The translations under genes were made by a program, and so were the position numbers. A stretch of DNA of 64,000 bases from Fimenecus sp045631225 (GTDB taxonomy: Bacteria > Bacillota > Clostridia > Oscillospirales > Acutalibacteraceae): positions 1 to 64,000 of the forward strand of contig JAZQUG010000013.1 of the NCBI GenBank assembly GCA_045631225.1. The letters are read 5' to 3'. The first letter of the stretch is position 1; each line of letters starts with the position of its first letter. The notes under the pieces are model-generated. The model was not told the DNA's origin. It saw nothing but the letters and a program-made list of their open reading frames with translations, and ran no database searches. Positions 34,480-42,231 of this stretch are shown piece after piece.

Positions 34480-36462
34480 ATGACCGATTTTGAACAGAAA
34501 AAATTAAGAGCAGAGTTTCTTCGTAAAGAGCTTAATCATCATATTTATCGTTATTACGTCGAAAACGAAAACGATATCGAAGATTATGAGTATGATATGC
34601 TTATGCGTGAGCTTGACTCAATTGAAAAAGAGTATCCTGAGCTTTTAGCACCTGATTCACCAACTCATCGAGTAGGTGGTCAGGCTGACTCACTTTTTGA
34701 AACAGTAGTTCATACAGTTAAAATGGAAAGTCTTCAGGACGCCTTTAATCACGATGAAGTCCGTGATTTTAATAAAAAAGTAAAAGATGTCTTTTCTGAT
34801 GCTCAGTTTGTTGTTGAACCAAAAATTGATGGCCTTTCTGTTTCTCTTGAGTATGTAAACGGTGTGTTCACCCGTGGCTCAACACGTGGTGACGGTATTC
34901 AGGGTGAGGATATAACTGCAAACCTTCGTACTGTAAAATCTATTCCGTTAAGACTTAAAAAAGATATTCCGTTTATTGAAGTCCGTGGCGAAGTTTATAT
35001 GCCTCGTGAAGTCTTTTTAAAGATTGTAGAAAAACAGGAGCTTAATGGTGAAAAGCCATTCAAAAACCCAAGAAATGCAGCTGCAGGAAGCTTGAGACAA
35101 AAAAATCCTAAAATCACTGCAGAACGAAACCTTGATATTTATGTTTTCAATATTCAACAGGTTGACGGTGTGGAAATCAAAGGTCATTACGAGTCACTTG
35201 TATTTTTAAAGGAATTAGGATTTAAAACAATTCCATTCTTTAATAAATTCAATAATATTGAAGATACATTAAAGGAAATTGAAAGAATTGGTGAAATCCG
35301 TTATACTTTGCCATTTGATATTGATGGTGCAGTTATAAAAACAGATGACTTTTCTATGCGTGATGTAATTGGTAGTACTGCAAAGTTTCCTAAATGGGCT
35401 TTGGCATATAAATATCCACCTGAAGAAAAGGAAACAAAGCTTATTGATATTGAAATCAATGTTGGCAGAACAGGAGTGCTTACTCCAACAGCAGTTTTTG
35501 AGCCTGTTTTAGTTGCCGGTTCAACAGTAAGTCGTGCAACACTTCATAACGAGGATTTCATCAATGAAAAAGGTATAAGAATAGGTGATACAGTAAAAAT
35601 CAGAAAAGCAGGAGATATAATTCCTGAGGTCCTTTGTGTTGTTGAGCATTGTGAAAATTCAACACCATATAAGATGCCTGATTTCTGTCCGTCCTGTAAT
35701 TCACCTGTACATCGTGAAGATGGTGAGGCTGCAATTCGTTGTGACAATCCTGATTGTCCGGCACAGCTTTTACGAGTACTCATTCATTTCTGTTCTCGTG
35801 ATGCAATGAATATTGATGGACTTGGTGATGCTGTTCTTGAAACATTGCTCAGTCAAGGATTAATCAGTAAAATTTCCGACATTTACAGAATTGATTATGA
35901 TAAAATTGCACAACTTGATGGTATGGGTAAAAAGAGTGCAGATAATATGCGAAATGCCATTGAAAAGTCAAAGGAAAATGATTTGTCAAAGCTCTTGTTT
36001 GCATTTGGTATCCGTCATATAGGTCAAAAGGCTTCAAAATTACTTTCTGACCACTTTTTAACACTTGATAACATAATTTCAGTAACTAAAGAAGAAATCC
36101 TTAATATTGAGGGATTCGGTGAAATTATGGCTGATTCAGTAGTTGAGTTTTTCTCACTCCCACAGACAAAACAAATGGTAGATGAATTAAAATCATTTGG
36201 TCTTAATACGGAAAGTCAGCGTGAAATCAAGGATAATCGTTTTGAGGGTATGACTTTTGTACTTACAGGTACACTTTCAACCTATGGAAGAAAAGAAGCA
36301 CAGGAGATTATTGAATCTTATGGCGGAAAAGCATCTTTATCTGTATCAAAGAAAACAACTTATGTTTTAGCCGGTGAGGCAGCAGGCTCAAAACTCCAGA
36401 AAGCAACTGACTTAGGCATCACAATTATCAACGAAGAACAATTCGCAGAAATGATTAAATAA
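34480..36462 (+). CDS. ligA: NAD+-dependent DNA ligase
   Basis: 660 aa. Seals nicks using NAD+. ATG at 34480 is preferred; the GTG at 34471 overlaps the AGGTG ribosome site. Domain Ia with YHxYD-like HIYRYYVENEND, adenylation lysine in EPKIDGLSVS (K115), GSTRGDGIQGEDIT, OB fold, four-Cys zinc finger (CPSC...CDNPDC), helix-hairpin-helix repeats and a C-terminal BRCT domain (FEGMTFVLTGTLSTYGRKEA) are all present. Length is standard. Confidence 0.97.
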   Translation: MTDFEQKKLRAEFLRKELNHHIYRYYVENENDIEDYEYDMLMRELDSIEKEYPELLAPDSPTHRVGGQADSLFETVVHTVKMESLQDAFNHDEVRDFNKKVKDVFSDAQFVVEPKIDGLSVSLEYVNGVFTRGSTRGDGIQGEDITANLRTVKSIPLRLKKDIPFIEVRGEVYMPREVFLKIVEKQELNGEKPFKNPRNAAAGSLRQKNPKITAERNLDIYVFNIQQVDGVEIKGHYESLVFLKELGFKTIPFFNKFNNIEDTLKEIERIGEIRYTLPFDIDGAVIKTDDFSMRDVIGSTAKFPKWALAYKYPPEEKETKLIDIEINVGRTGVLTPTAVFEPVLVAGSTVSRATLHNEDFINEKGIRIGDTVKIRKAGDIIPEVLCVVEHCENSTPYKMPDFCPSCNSPVHREDGEAAIRCDNPDCPAQLLRVLIHFCSRDAMNIDGLGDAVLETLLSQGLISKISDIYRIDYDKIAQLDGMGKKSADNMRNAIEKSKENDLSKLLFAFGIRHIGQKASKLLSDHFLTLDNIISVTKEEILNIEGFGEIMADSVVEFFSLPQTKQMVDELKSFGLNTESQREIKDNRFEGMTFVLTGTLSTYGRKEAQEIIESYGGKASLSVSKKTTYVLAGEAAGSKLQKATDLGITIINEEQFAEMIK

Positions 36463-36474
36463 TTTTTCTTCTTG

Positions 36475-36526
36475 CCTCCCTCTGACGAGGGAGGTGTCAA
36501 AATCTTTGATTTTGACGGAGGGAGAG
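36475..36526. repeat. Intergenic palindromic element (family C), short copy
   Basis: CCTCCCTCTGACGAGGGAGGTG, inner hairpin GTCAAAATC-ttt-GATTTTGAC, then GGAGGGAG. In reverse complement it matches the right half of 1977-2086, with a different but perfectly paired inner stem. It could also end ligA transcription, but lacks a T run. Confidence 0.62.
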
Positions 36527-36541
36527 ATTATATAAAACAAT

Positions 36542-36566
36542 AAGAGGTAGAAATTTTCTACCTCTT
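36542..36566 (-). terminator. Terminator hairpin at the convergent ligA/kinase ends
   Basis: Perfect 12-bp stem AAGAGGTAGAAA/TTTCTACCTCTT around one T. It includes the stop codon of the minus-strand kinase gene (36558-36560). Flanking A/T runs are weak. Confidence 0.6.
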
Positions 36567-37463
36567 TAACTTTGCCTTTTTAATTTGTCTAATGAGTTTT
36601 CTTGACCTCATTTTAATATAATTGATGTTAATATTACCTAATCGCATCCACCAATCTATTTCATTGCATAATGCATACAACTCAACTTTTAAATCACAGT
36701 ATTTGCTGACATTAACTCGTTTTTTATAGAGTTTATATAACCTTAATTTTTCGCCAAGACCTAATGTTAAGCAAAATAAATCATATTCAGGTTCAACAAA
36801 TCTCGTATTAAATGGGTCAAGAACACCTGCGACTTCAGATTTTTCAGTATTGAAAATCATGTTTGGTGTCCAAAAATCACCATGAGATAAACAAGGTGTA
36901 TTTTCAGTATTATCAAAAATCTCATCAAAGTTGATATTAATTAGATTTAATGCCTTAATTACTGTTTTATTAACTTCTTTATTTTTGTATTTATTTAAAG
37001 TAAAGTTGTAGATTTTATTAAAAAATTCTTTGTAATATTCTTTCCAAGATAAATATGTTGGATTTTCATAAGGTCCGAATTTATCATTATGTACGCTTTG
37101 CACATTTAAGAAACAATCAACAATATTGTTGGAAAGGTGATTTTTATCTTTAATATTCTTTGTTTTTATTGTTCTTCCACTTTCTCCATCAATAAATTCC
37201 ATACCTAAATATGTAATATTGTTTTTTTTCGCAATAAAATATGTTTCAGGGATTTTAAAGTTGACCTTTTCTCTTAAAAAGTCATTCATTTTCTTTTCTT
37301 CACATGTAAGTTCGTAGTGCTTACTTGTTTTTACTACAAGTTTGAAAGGTGAGTCGGTAATGTCAACACAATAACAAGAAGCAGTATGTCCGTTTCCAAC
37401 AGAATAAACGTTTTTTACAGTCGTGTTCAATTCTCTTTCAACTATTGTCTTGATATTATTCAT
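36558..37463 (-). CDS. APH/choline-kinase-like phosphotransferase
   Basis: 301 aa protein-kinase-like fold. N-lobe: FKLVVKTSKHYELTCEEKKMNDFL with the ATP lysine. C-lobe: catalytic CLSHGDFWTPNMIF (HGD..x..N) and metal-binding GVLDPFNTRFVEPEYDLFCL. Family members phosphorylate aminoglycosides, choline, fructosamine or other small molecules. The substrate cannot be told from the sequence, so resistance should not be assumed. It starts 2 bp after the pseudouridine synthase stop, so it is the second gene of that operon. Confidence 0.82.
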   Translation of the reverse strand: MNNIKTIVERELNTTVKNVYSVGNGHTASCYCVDITDSPFKLVVKTSKHYELTCEEKKMNDFLREKVNFKIPETYFIAKKNNITYLGMEFIDGESGRTIKTKNIKDKNHLSNNIVDCFLNVQSVHNDKFGPYENPTYLSWKEYYKEFFNKIYNFTLNKYKNKEVNKTVIKALNLININFDEIFDNTENTPCLSHGDFWTPNMIFNTEKSEVAGVLDPFNTRFVEPEYDLFCLTLGLGEKLRLYKLYKKRVNVSKYCDLKVELYALCNEIDWWMRLGNININYIKMRSRKLIRQIKKAKLKR

Positions 37464-37465
37464 AA

Positions 37466-38428
37466 TTATAACCCTTTATTATAAAACTCATGTTTAAACC
37501 ATACATCATCTACTTCAAACACCTTATGATTAAGATATTCAAGTATTCCTGCATCTGTTGTAAAGTCAAATACAAGCTTATTTGAGTATAAGAATTGTTT
37601 TTTATAACCATATTTTTTATTTTGAGCATTTGTGCCGTATTTTCCGTCACCGAGCAGCGGATGACCGATTGATGCGAAATGCGCTCTTATCTGATGTGTT
37701 CGACCTGTAAGCAATTCAACCTCAACAAGACTCAATTCTCCATCAAAATCAACCACATTATATTTAGTACGTATTTCTTTCCCGTCGTCCATTTTCTTTT
37801 TTGAAACAGTAACCTTGTTTTTATTTTCATCCTTAACAAGATAACCCTCAAGAAGTCCTGATTTTTTCTTGATTTCTCCGTGAACTATGCAAAGATAGAA
37901 TTTGTGAAGCTCTCTGTCTTTCATTTTCTGGTTGAGAATACGAAGTGTTTCAGCATTCTTTGCTGCAATAACAATTCCACCTGTATTTCTGTCAATTCTG
38001 TTTACAAGAGATGGCACAAATGAATTTTCATCATCAGGCTTATATTCATTTTTTTCATAAAGATAACGCTTGATTCGTCCAATCAATGTATCAATATATT
38101 CATTATCGTCAGGGTGGGAGAGTACACCAACTTTTTTATCACAAAGTATGATATTTTCGTCTTCATAAATGATATTGAGATTTTTTGATGCCTTTAAAAA
38201 GTCATATTTCTCAGGTGCTTTCTGGAAAAATTCGTCGTTAATATACATATCAACAATATCACCAATGTTGAGTCGTGTTGAAATCTCTGCACGTTTACCG
38301 TTTACTTTAATTCTTTTTATACGAATGTATTTATATAAAAGAGTCTTTGGAAGTAAAGGTACACTTTTTGTTATGAATTTGTCAAGACGTTGGTCAGCAT
38401 CATTTTTGTTAATTACGAAACTTTTCAT
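37466..38428 (-). CDS. RluA-family pseudouridine synthase
   Basis: 320 aa. ATG at 38428 follows GAGGTGC. An N-terminal S4 RNA-binding domain (about 9-70; DQRLDKFITKSVP, KRIKVNGKRAE) precedes the catalytic domain with LVNRIDRNTGGIVIAAKN, a variant of the usual HRLDxxTSG loop that keeps the catalytic Asp. GRTHQIRAHFASIGHPLLGDGKYG is the conserved binding motif. The modified uridine (rRNA or tRNA) cannot be stated. Confidence 0.92.
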   Translation of the reverse strand: MKSFVINKNDADQRLDKFITKSVPLLPKTLLYKYIRIKRIKVNGKRAEISTRLNIGDIVDMYINDEFFQKAPEKYDFLKASKNLNIIYEDENIILCDKKVGVLSHPDDNEYIDTLIGRIKRYLYEKNEYKPDDENSFVPSLVNRIDRNTGGIVIAAKNAETLRILNQKMKDRELHKFYLCIVHGEIKKKSGLLEGYLVKDENKNKVTVSKKKMDDGKEIRTKYNVVDFDGELSLVEVELLTGRTHQIRAHFASIGHPLLGDGKYGTNAQNKKYGYKKQFLYSNKLVFDFTTDAGILEYLNHKVFEVDDVWFKHEFYNKGL

Positions 38429-38530
38429 TTTGCACCTCAAAAAATTTTATAAAATAATATATCACAGATTAAAGGTCTTTTCAACTTGAAAATATATAAT
38501 TTTTATTATAGAATGTATATGGTGATAAAA

Positions 38531-39058
38531 ATGGATATAAATAAAACTCATTACAAGGTTATAGACGAACCGAAGAAAATCTATGTTGATTTGTCGTCTC
38601 TTGAATTAAGAGAAAAACTGAATGTTGCTTTTAAAAAGCCAACGGCAGAAGATGATATGACAGGAATTTTTGGTAAGTATGATAAGCTTGATAAAATGTA
38701 CAAAGTAAAGTATATTTACACAAGAAATAAGCAACTTCAACCACTTACTTTTGATAGATTTCATTATCTTGTTGACATCGGTGAAGACGCAAACGGGACA
38801 TTTATAGAGTATGTTATGGTTTATGATAAACTATTTGACCCTCTTATAAGACTTGTGTATATTTTTGCAGTCTGTGCTATTATTGGTTATCTGTTTTATC
38901 TATTTAAAAACGGTGCAATGAGCAAGTTTTCAGCAGCCTTTTTAAGTGGTCTTATTTGTCTGTCTGTTGCACTTGTATTCAAAAAAGCTAAAGAATCAGC
39001 TGAAGAATGCAAAAAAGCTGAAATATTGTTTAAAAAACTTGTGTCAGAAATCCAATAG
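38531..39058 (+). CDS. Hypothetical membrane protein
   Basis: 175 aa, not recognised. ATG at 38531 follows GGTGAT; earlier in-frame starts lack a site. Residues 1-105 are soluble and charged; two transmembrane helices follow (about 108-128, VYIFAVCAIIGYLFYLF, and 136-155), then a short charged helix. Topology suggests a cytoplasmic N-terminal domain. It precedes the amino-acid ABC operon but has its own gap and a promoter between. Confidence 0.7.
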   Translation: MDINKTHYKVIDEPKKIYVDLSSLELREKLNVAFKKPTAEDDMTGIFGKYDKLDKMYKVKYIYTRNKQLQPLTFDRFHYLVDIGEDANGTFIEYVMVYDKLFDPLIRLVYIFAVCAIIGYLFYLFKNGAMSKFSAAFLSGLICLSVALVFKKAKESAEECKKAEILFKKLVSEIQ

Positions 39059-39061
39059 TTG

Positions 39062-39090
39062 TTGACAAAATACACTAAATATTGTATCAT
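39062..39090 (+). promoter_or_regulatory. Promoter of the amino-acid ABC operon
   Basis: TTGACA at 39062-39067 and TATCAT at 39085-39090 with a 17-bp spacer, 45 bp before the binding-protein start. Confidence 0.75.
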
Positions 39091-39134
39091 AATATTGTAT
39101 TAATACTTTAATATATTAAAAAGGAGTTATTATT

Positions 39135-39932
39135 ATGAAAATGAAGAAATTACTTGCTGTTATTATGGCAGTACTTATGGTTGCTCTTTGCTTCTCTGCA
39201 TGTGGCGGAAATGAAGCAAAGGTTGTTGTTGCTGAAAAGGGTTCAGCAGGTGAAGAGGTTATGAATACTGACGATTATTTCGCAGATGCTACAAAGACAC
39301 CTGTTGACACAATGGCAAAGGCTCTTATGGAAGTTAAGTCAAGTACTGCTGATATGGCTGTTGTTGACTATGTTATGTCAATCGGTTCAATCGGTGAGGG
39401 TACAGACTATGCTGACCTTAAACTCGTTGAAGACGTTTCATTCTCACCTGAAGAATACGGTATCGCTTTCAGAAAAGGTTCAGATGCTGTAAATTATGTA
39501 AACAAAGCTATCAACGAACTCAAAGCAGACGGAACACTTGCTGAAATCGCTGCTAAGTATAAGCTTCAGGACCTTCTTCTTGGTGACGGTACTGCTGAAG
39601 AGGTTAAGGCTGAAGAATCAGACTGGGAATACATCAAGGCAAAGGGTAAGCTTGTTGTTGGTATCACTCTTTTTGCTCCAATGAACTACAAGGATGCAAA
39701 TGATGAACTCATCGGTTTTGAAACAGAATTTGCAAAGGCAGTTTGCGAAAAACTCGGTCTTGAGGTTGAATTCCAGGTAATCGACTGGAACTCAAAAGAA
39801 ACAGAACTTGCAAGTAAAAATATTGACTGTATCTGGAACGGTATGACAATTACTGAAGAAAGAATGGAAAATATGCAGATTTCAATTCCTTATATGGAAA
39901 ATAAACAGGTAGTCGTTGTTAAGGCTGACTAA
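39135..39932 (+). CDS. Circularly permuted amino-acid ABC transporter binding lipoprotein
   Basis: 265 aa. AAAAAGGAG precedes the ATG. The lipobox FSAC with Cys23 marks a lipoprotein. The order of the SBP_bac_3 fold is swapped. Residues about 28-150 match what is normally the second half (KVVVAEKGSAGEEVM, TADMAVVDYV, EEYGIAFRKGSDAV, INELKADGTLAEIAAKY). Residues about 162-265 match the normal first half (IKAKGKLVVGITLFAPMNY, ELIGFETEFAKAVCEKLGL, ELASKNIDCIWNGMTITEER, ISIPYMENKQVVVVKAD). The new ends fall at the hinge. The permease and ATPase follow in the usual polar amino-acid operon order, so it is likely functional. Confidence 0.88.
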   Translation: MKMKKLLAVIMAVLMVALCFSACGGNEAKVVVAEKGSAGEEVMNTDDYFADATKTPVDTMAKALMEVKSSTADMAVVDYVMSIGSIGEGTDYADLKLVEDVSFSPEEYGIAFRKGSDAVNYVNKAINELKADGTLAEIAAKYKLQDLLLGDGTAEEVKAEESDWEYIKAKGKLVVGITLFAPMNYKDANDELIGFETEFAKAVCEKLGLEVEFQVIDWNSKETELASKNIDCIWNGMTITEERMENMQISIPYMENKQVVVVKAD

Positions 39933-39948
39933 TTTAGGAGTTTAATTG

Positions 39949-40593
39949 ATGTCTTTTGTACAGGTTAGCCTTGCGTTATTAGAAGGCTTTTTACAGAATT
40001 GCTACTTGTTCGGAGCAACATTGTTATTGGCATTGCCGCTTGGACTTATTATTTCATTAGGTTCAATGTCAAAGTTCAAACCATTAAAATTTATTACAAA
40101 AGCATTTGTCTGGGTCATCAGAGGTACGCCTCTGATGCTCCAGCTTTTTGTGGTCTTTTATGTTCCGGGACTTGTGTTCGGAACACCAATGAAATCCCGT
40201 ATGACTGCAGCACTTATTGCTTTTGTTATTAACTATGCCGCTTACTTTTCTGAAATTTACAGAGGTGGTATTGAGTCTATTCCAAAAGGTCAGTATGAAG
40301 CAGGTCAGGTTCTTGGAATGACAAAATCACAGATTTTCTTTAAGGTTGTTTTAATGCAGGTTATAAAACGCATTATACCGCCAATGAGTAATGAAATTAT
40401 TACTCTTGTTAAGGATACTTCACTTGCACGAGTTATCGCCGTTTCTGAAATTCTGATGGAAGCAACTGATTTTTCAAGCCAGGGTCTTATCTGGCCATTG
40501 TTCTACACAGCATTGTTCTTCCTTGCATTCTGTGGTGGACTTACATTGTTGTTTAACTTTATTGAAAAGAAATTTGATTATTATCGAGGTTAA
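39949..40593 (+). CDS. Amino-acid ABC transporter permease
   Basis: 214 aa, about five transmembrane helices. ATG at 39949 follows TAGGAG. It has the HisM/GlnP-type motif AFVWVIRGTPLMLQLF near the start and the EAA loop EIYRGGIESIPKGQYEAGQVLGM. It pairs with the ATPase at 40596 and the permuted binding protein. The amino acid is not identified. Confidence 0.93.
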   Translation: MSFVQVSLALLEGFLQNCYLFGATLLLALPLGLIISLGSMSKFKPLKFITKAFVWVIRGTPLMLQLFVVFYVPGLVFGTPMKSRMTAALIAFVINYAAYFSEIYRGGIESIPKGQYEAGQVLGMTKSQIFFKVVLMQVIKRIIPPMSNEIITLVKDTSLARVIAVSEILMEATDFSSQGLIWPLFYTALFFLAFCGGLTLLFNFIEKKFDYYRG

Positions 40594-40595
40594 TT

Positions 40596-41369
40596 ATGTC
40601 TATATTACAAGTAGAAAATATAAAGAAAAGCTTCGGTAATGTCGAAGTTTTAAAAGATATAAGTTTTTCACTTGAAAAAGGTGAGGTTTTATCTATTATC
40701 GGTTCATCCGGTAGTGGTAAAACAACTTTGTTAAGATGCCTTAACTTTCTCGAATTTGCTGAAAATGGTAAGATTATTGTTGACGATGAGTTGCTTGTTG
40801 ATTTTGCATTACATGATAAGCAGAACGAGTCAGCTTTACGTCAGAAAAGATTGAATTTCGGACTTGTTTTCCAGTCATTTAATCTTTTCCCTCAATACAG
40901 CATTTTAAAGAATCTTACTCTTGCAGTTGAATTGCTTGAGGGAGTTAAGAAAAAAGATAAAGAAAAGGTTAAAGAAATCAATAACAGAGCTTTGGAGTTA
41001 CTTAAAAGAGTAGGTCTTGAAGATAAAGTGGATGCATATCCTTGTCAGTTGTCGGGTGGTCAGCAGCAGCGTGTTGCTATTGCTCGTGCATTAATGCTTT
41101 CACCAAAAATTCTTTGTTTTGATGAACCTACAAGTGCTCTTGACCCTGAACTTACAGGTGAAGTTCTTCGTGTAATTCGTGAACTTCGTGATGGTAATAC
41201 AACAATGATTATCGTTACACATGAAATGAATTTTGCAAAGAATGTATCTGATAAAGTAATTTTTATGGCTGATGGTATCATTGAAGAGGTTGGTTCTCCA
41301 ACTGATTTGTTTGAAAATCCACAAAGTCCTAGATTAAAAGAATTCTTAAGTTCTTCATTAAAAGATTAA
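40596..41369 (+). CDS. Amino-acid ABC transporter ATP-binding protein
   Basis: 257 aa GlnQ/HisP-type ATPase. Walker A GSSGSGKTT, Q-loop VFQSFNLFPQ, signature LSGGQQQR, Walker B CFDEPTSALDP and the switch His in VTHEMNFA. It is two bases after the permease stop. Last gene of the three-gene operon. Confidence 0.96.
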   Translation: MSILQVENIKKSFGNVEVLKDISFSLEKGEVLSIIGSSGSGKTTLLRCLNFLEFAENGKIIVDDELLVDFALHDKQNESALRQKRLNFGLVFQSFNLFPQYSILKNLTLAVELLEGVKKKDKEKVKEINNRALELLKRVGLEDKVDAYPCQLSGGQQQRVAIARALMLSPKILCFDEPTSALDPELTGEVLRVIRELRDGNTTMIIVTHEMNFAKNVSDKVIFMADGIIEEVGSPTDLFENPQSPRLKEFLSSSLKD

Positions 41370-41376
41370 AAAATTT

Positions 41377-41408
41377 TCCTTCACTTTTTTTGCAGTGAAG
41401 GATTTTTT
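41377..41408 (+). terminator. Terminator of the amino-acid ABC operon
   Basis: Stem TCCTTCACT/AGTGAAGGA around an 8-base loop, followed by TTTTTT. Confidence 0.88.
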
Positions 41409-41455
41409 CTTGTAATTATTAATTTTTTATGTTAATATGTCCTTGGGTGATAATC

Positions 41456-42169
41456 ATGAAAAAAGTTTTTTCAATATTTTTAACAGTTGTTATTTTAACA
41501 TTATCTTTTTCCCTTTGTTCTTATGCGCAGGAACCTGTTATTCTTTCAATTCAGGATGAAAAAGTTTATGCAGGGGACCGGTTTACTGTTAACGTGTTTA
41601 TAAGTGATAATTCTCAAATTAGTGGTGCAGTTGTTGATTTGAATTATGATAATGAAAAGCTGGAATTCATTTCTGCTAAAGAAGGTGCAATTTTTGATTC
41701 AAACAGCAACATAAGTATTCGTAATATTAACAATGAAAAAAGCTATGTTCGATTTACATATATGTCAGGTTCGTCGGGACTTTCTGCTGAAGGGATTATC
41801 TTTAGTGTAACATTCAAAGCACTTGAAACATCTTCGGGTAAAACTAATCTTGAAATTACAATTCCAAATCCTGCTGATTTTGTAAATAGCAATTTAGAAA
41901 AGCTGACACATAATGTTGATAATTCAGAAATAACAATTTTAGATAATATTTCAATTGAAATCAATACAGAACCTACAACGGATGAAAGCACGAGTGTATC
42001 GGAAACTTCTACTGAATCTAATGATAATGAAGCATCTGATAATTCAAACGTAGAAGCAAATGATGATAGTAATGATATTACCACCATTTTAATGATTGTT
42101 TTATTGCTTGTCGGAGCTTCTTTAATCTGCTTTGGCATTGTATTTGCGATTAAGAAGAAAAAACAATAA
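41456..42169 (+). CDS. Membrane-anchored cohesin-like surface protein
   Basis: 237 aa. ATG at 41456 (MKKVFSIFLTVVILTL) follows GGGTGA. Signal peptide about 1-25, ending SYAQE. Residues about 27-160 have the cohesin strand pattern: KVYAGDRFTVNVFIS, VVDLNYDNEKLEFISAKEG, GIIFSVTFKALE and a closing NSEITILD. A Ser/Thr/Asn/Glu linker (about 165-203), one transmembrane helix (about 207-230) and a KKKKQ tail follow. It is like the larger protein at 19936 without the Ig-like repeats. It is next to, but convergent with, the GH3 gene. Confidence 0.77.
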   Translation: MKKVFSIFLTVVILTLSFSLCSYAQEPVILSIQDEKVYAGDRFTVNVFISDNSQISGAVVDLNYDNEKLEFISAKEGAIFDSNSNISIRNINNEKSYVRFTYMSGSSGLSAEGIIFSVTFKALETSSGKTNLEITIPNPADFVNSNLEKLTHNVDNSEITILDNISIEINTEPTTDESTSVSETSTESNDNEASDNSNVEANDDSNDITTILMIVLLLVGASLICFGIVFAIKKKKQ

Positions 42170-42182
42170 TTGTTATAAAAAA

Positions 42183-42217
42183 ATCCCCTGATTGTACTTT
42201 GTGTACAACCAGGGGAT
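42183..42217. terminator. Bidirectional terminator between surface protein and GH3 genes
   Basis: 15-bp stem (42183-42197 with 42203-42217), one mismatch, 5-base loop TTTGT, with A runs on the left that become T runs for the minus strand. Confidence 0.82.
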
Positions 42218-42231
42218 AACTATTTTTACAG

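Noticed and set aside
36558..37463. Antibiotic (aminoglycoside) resistance gene
   Set aside because: The protein has only the general APH/choline-kinase fold. Its operon with an RNA-modification gene and the absence of mobile DNA give no support for a resistance role.
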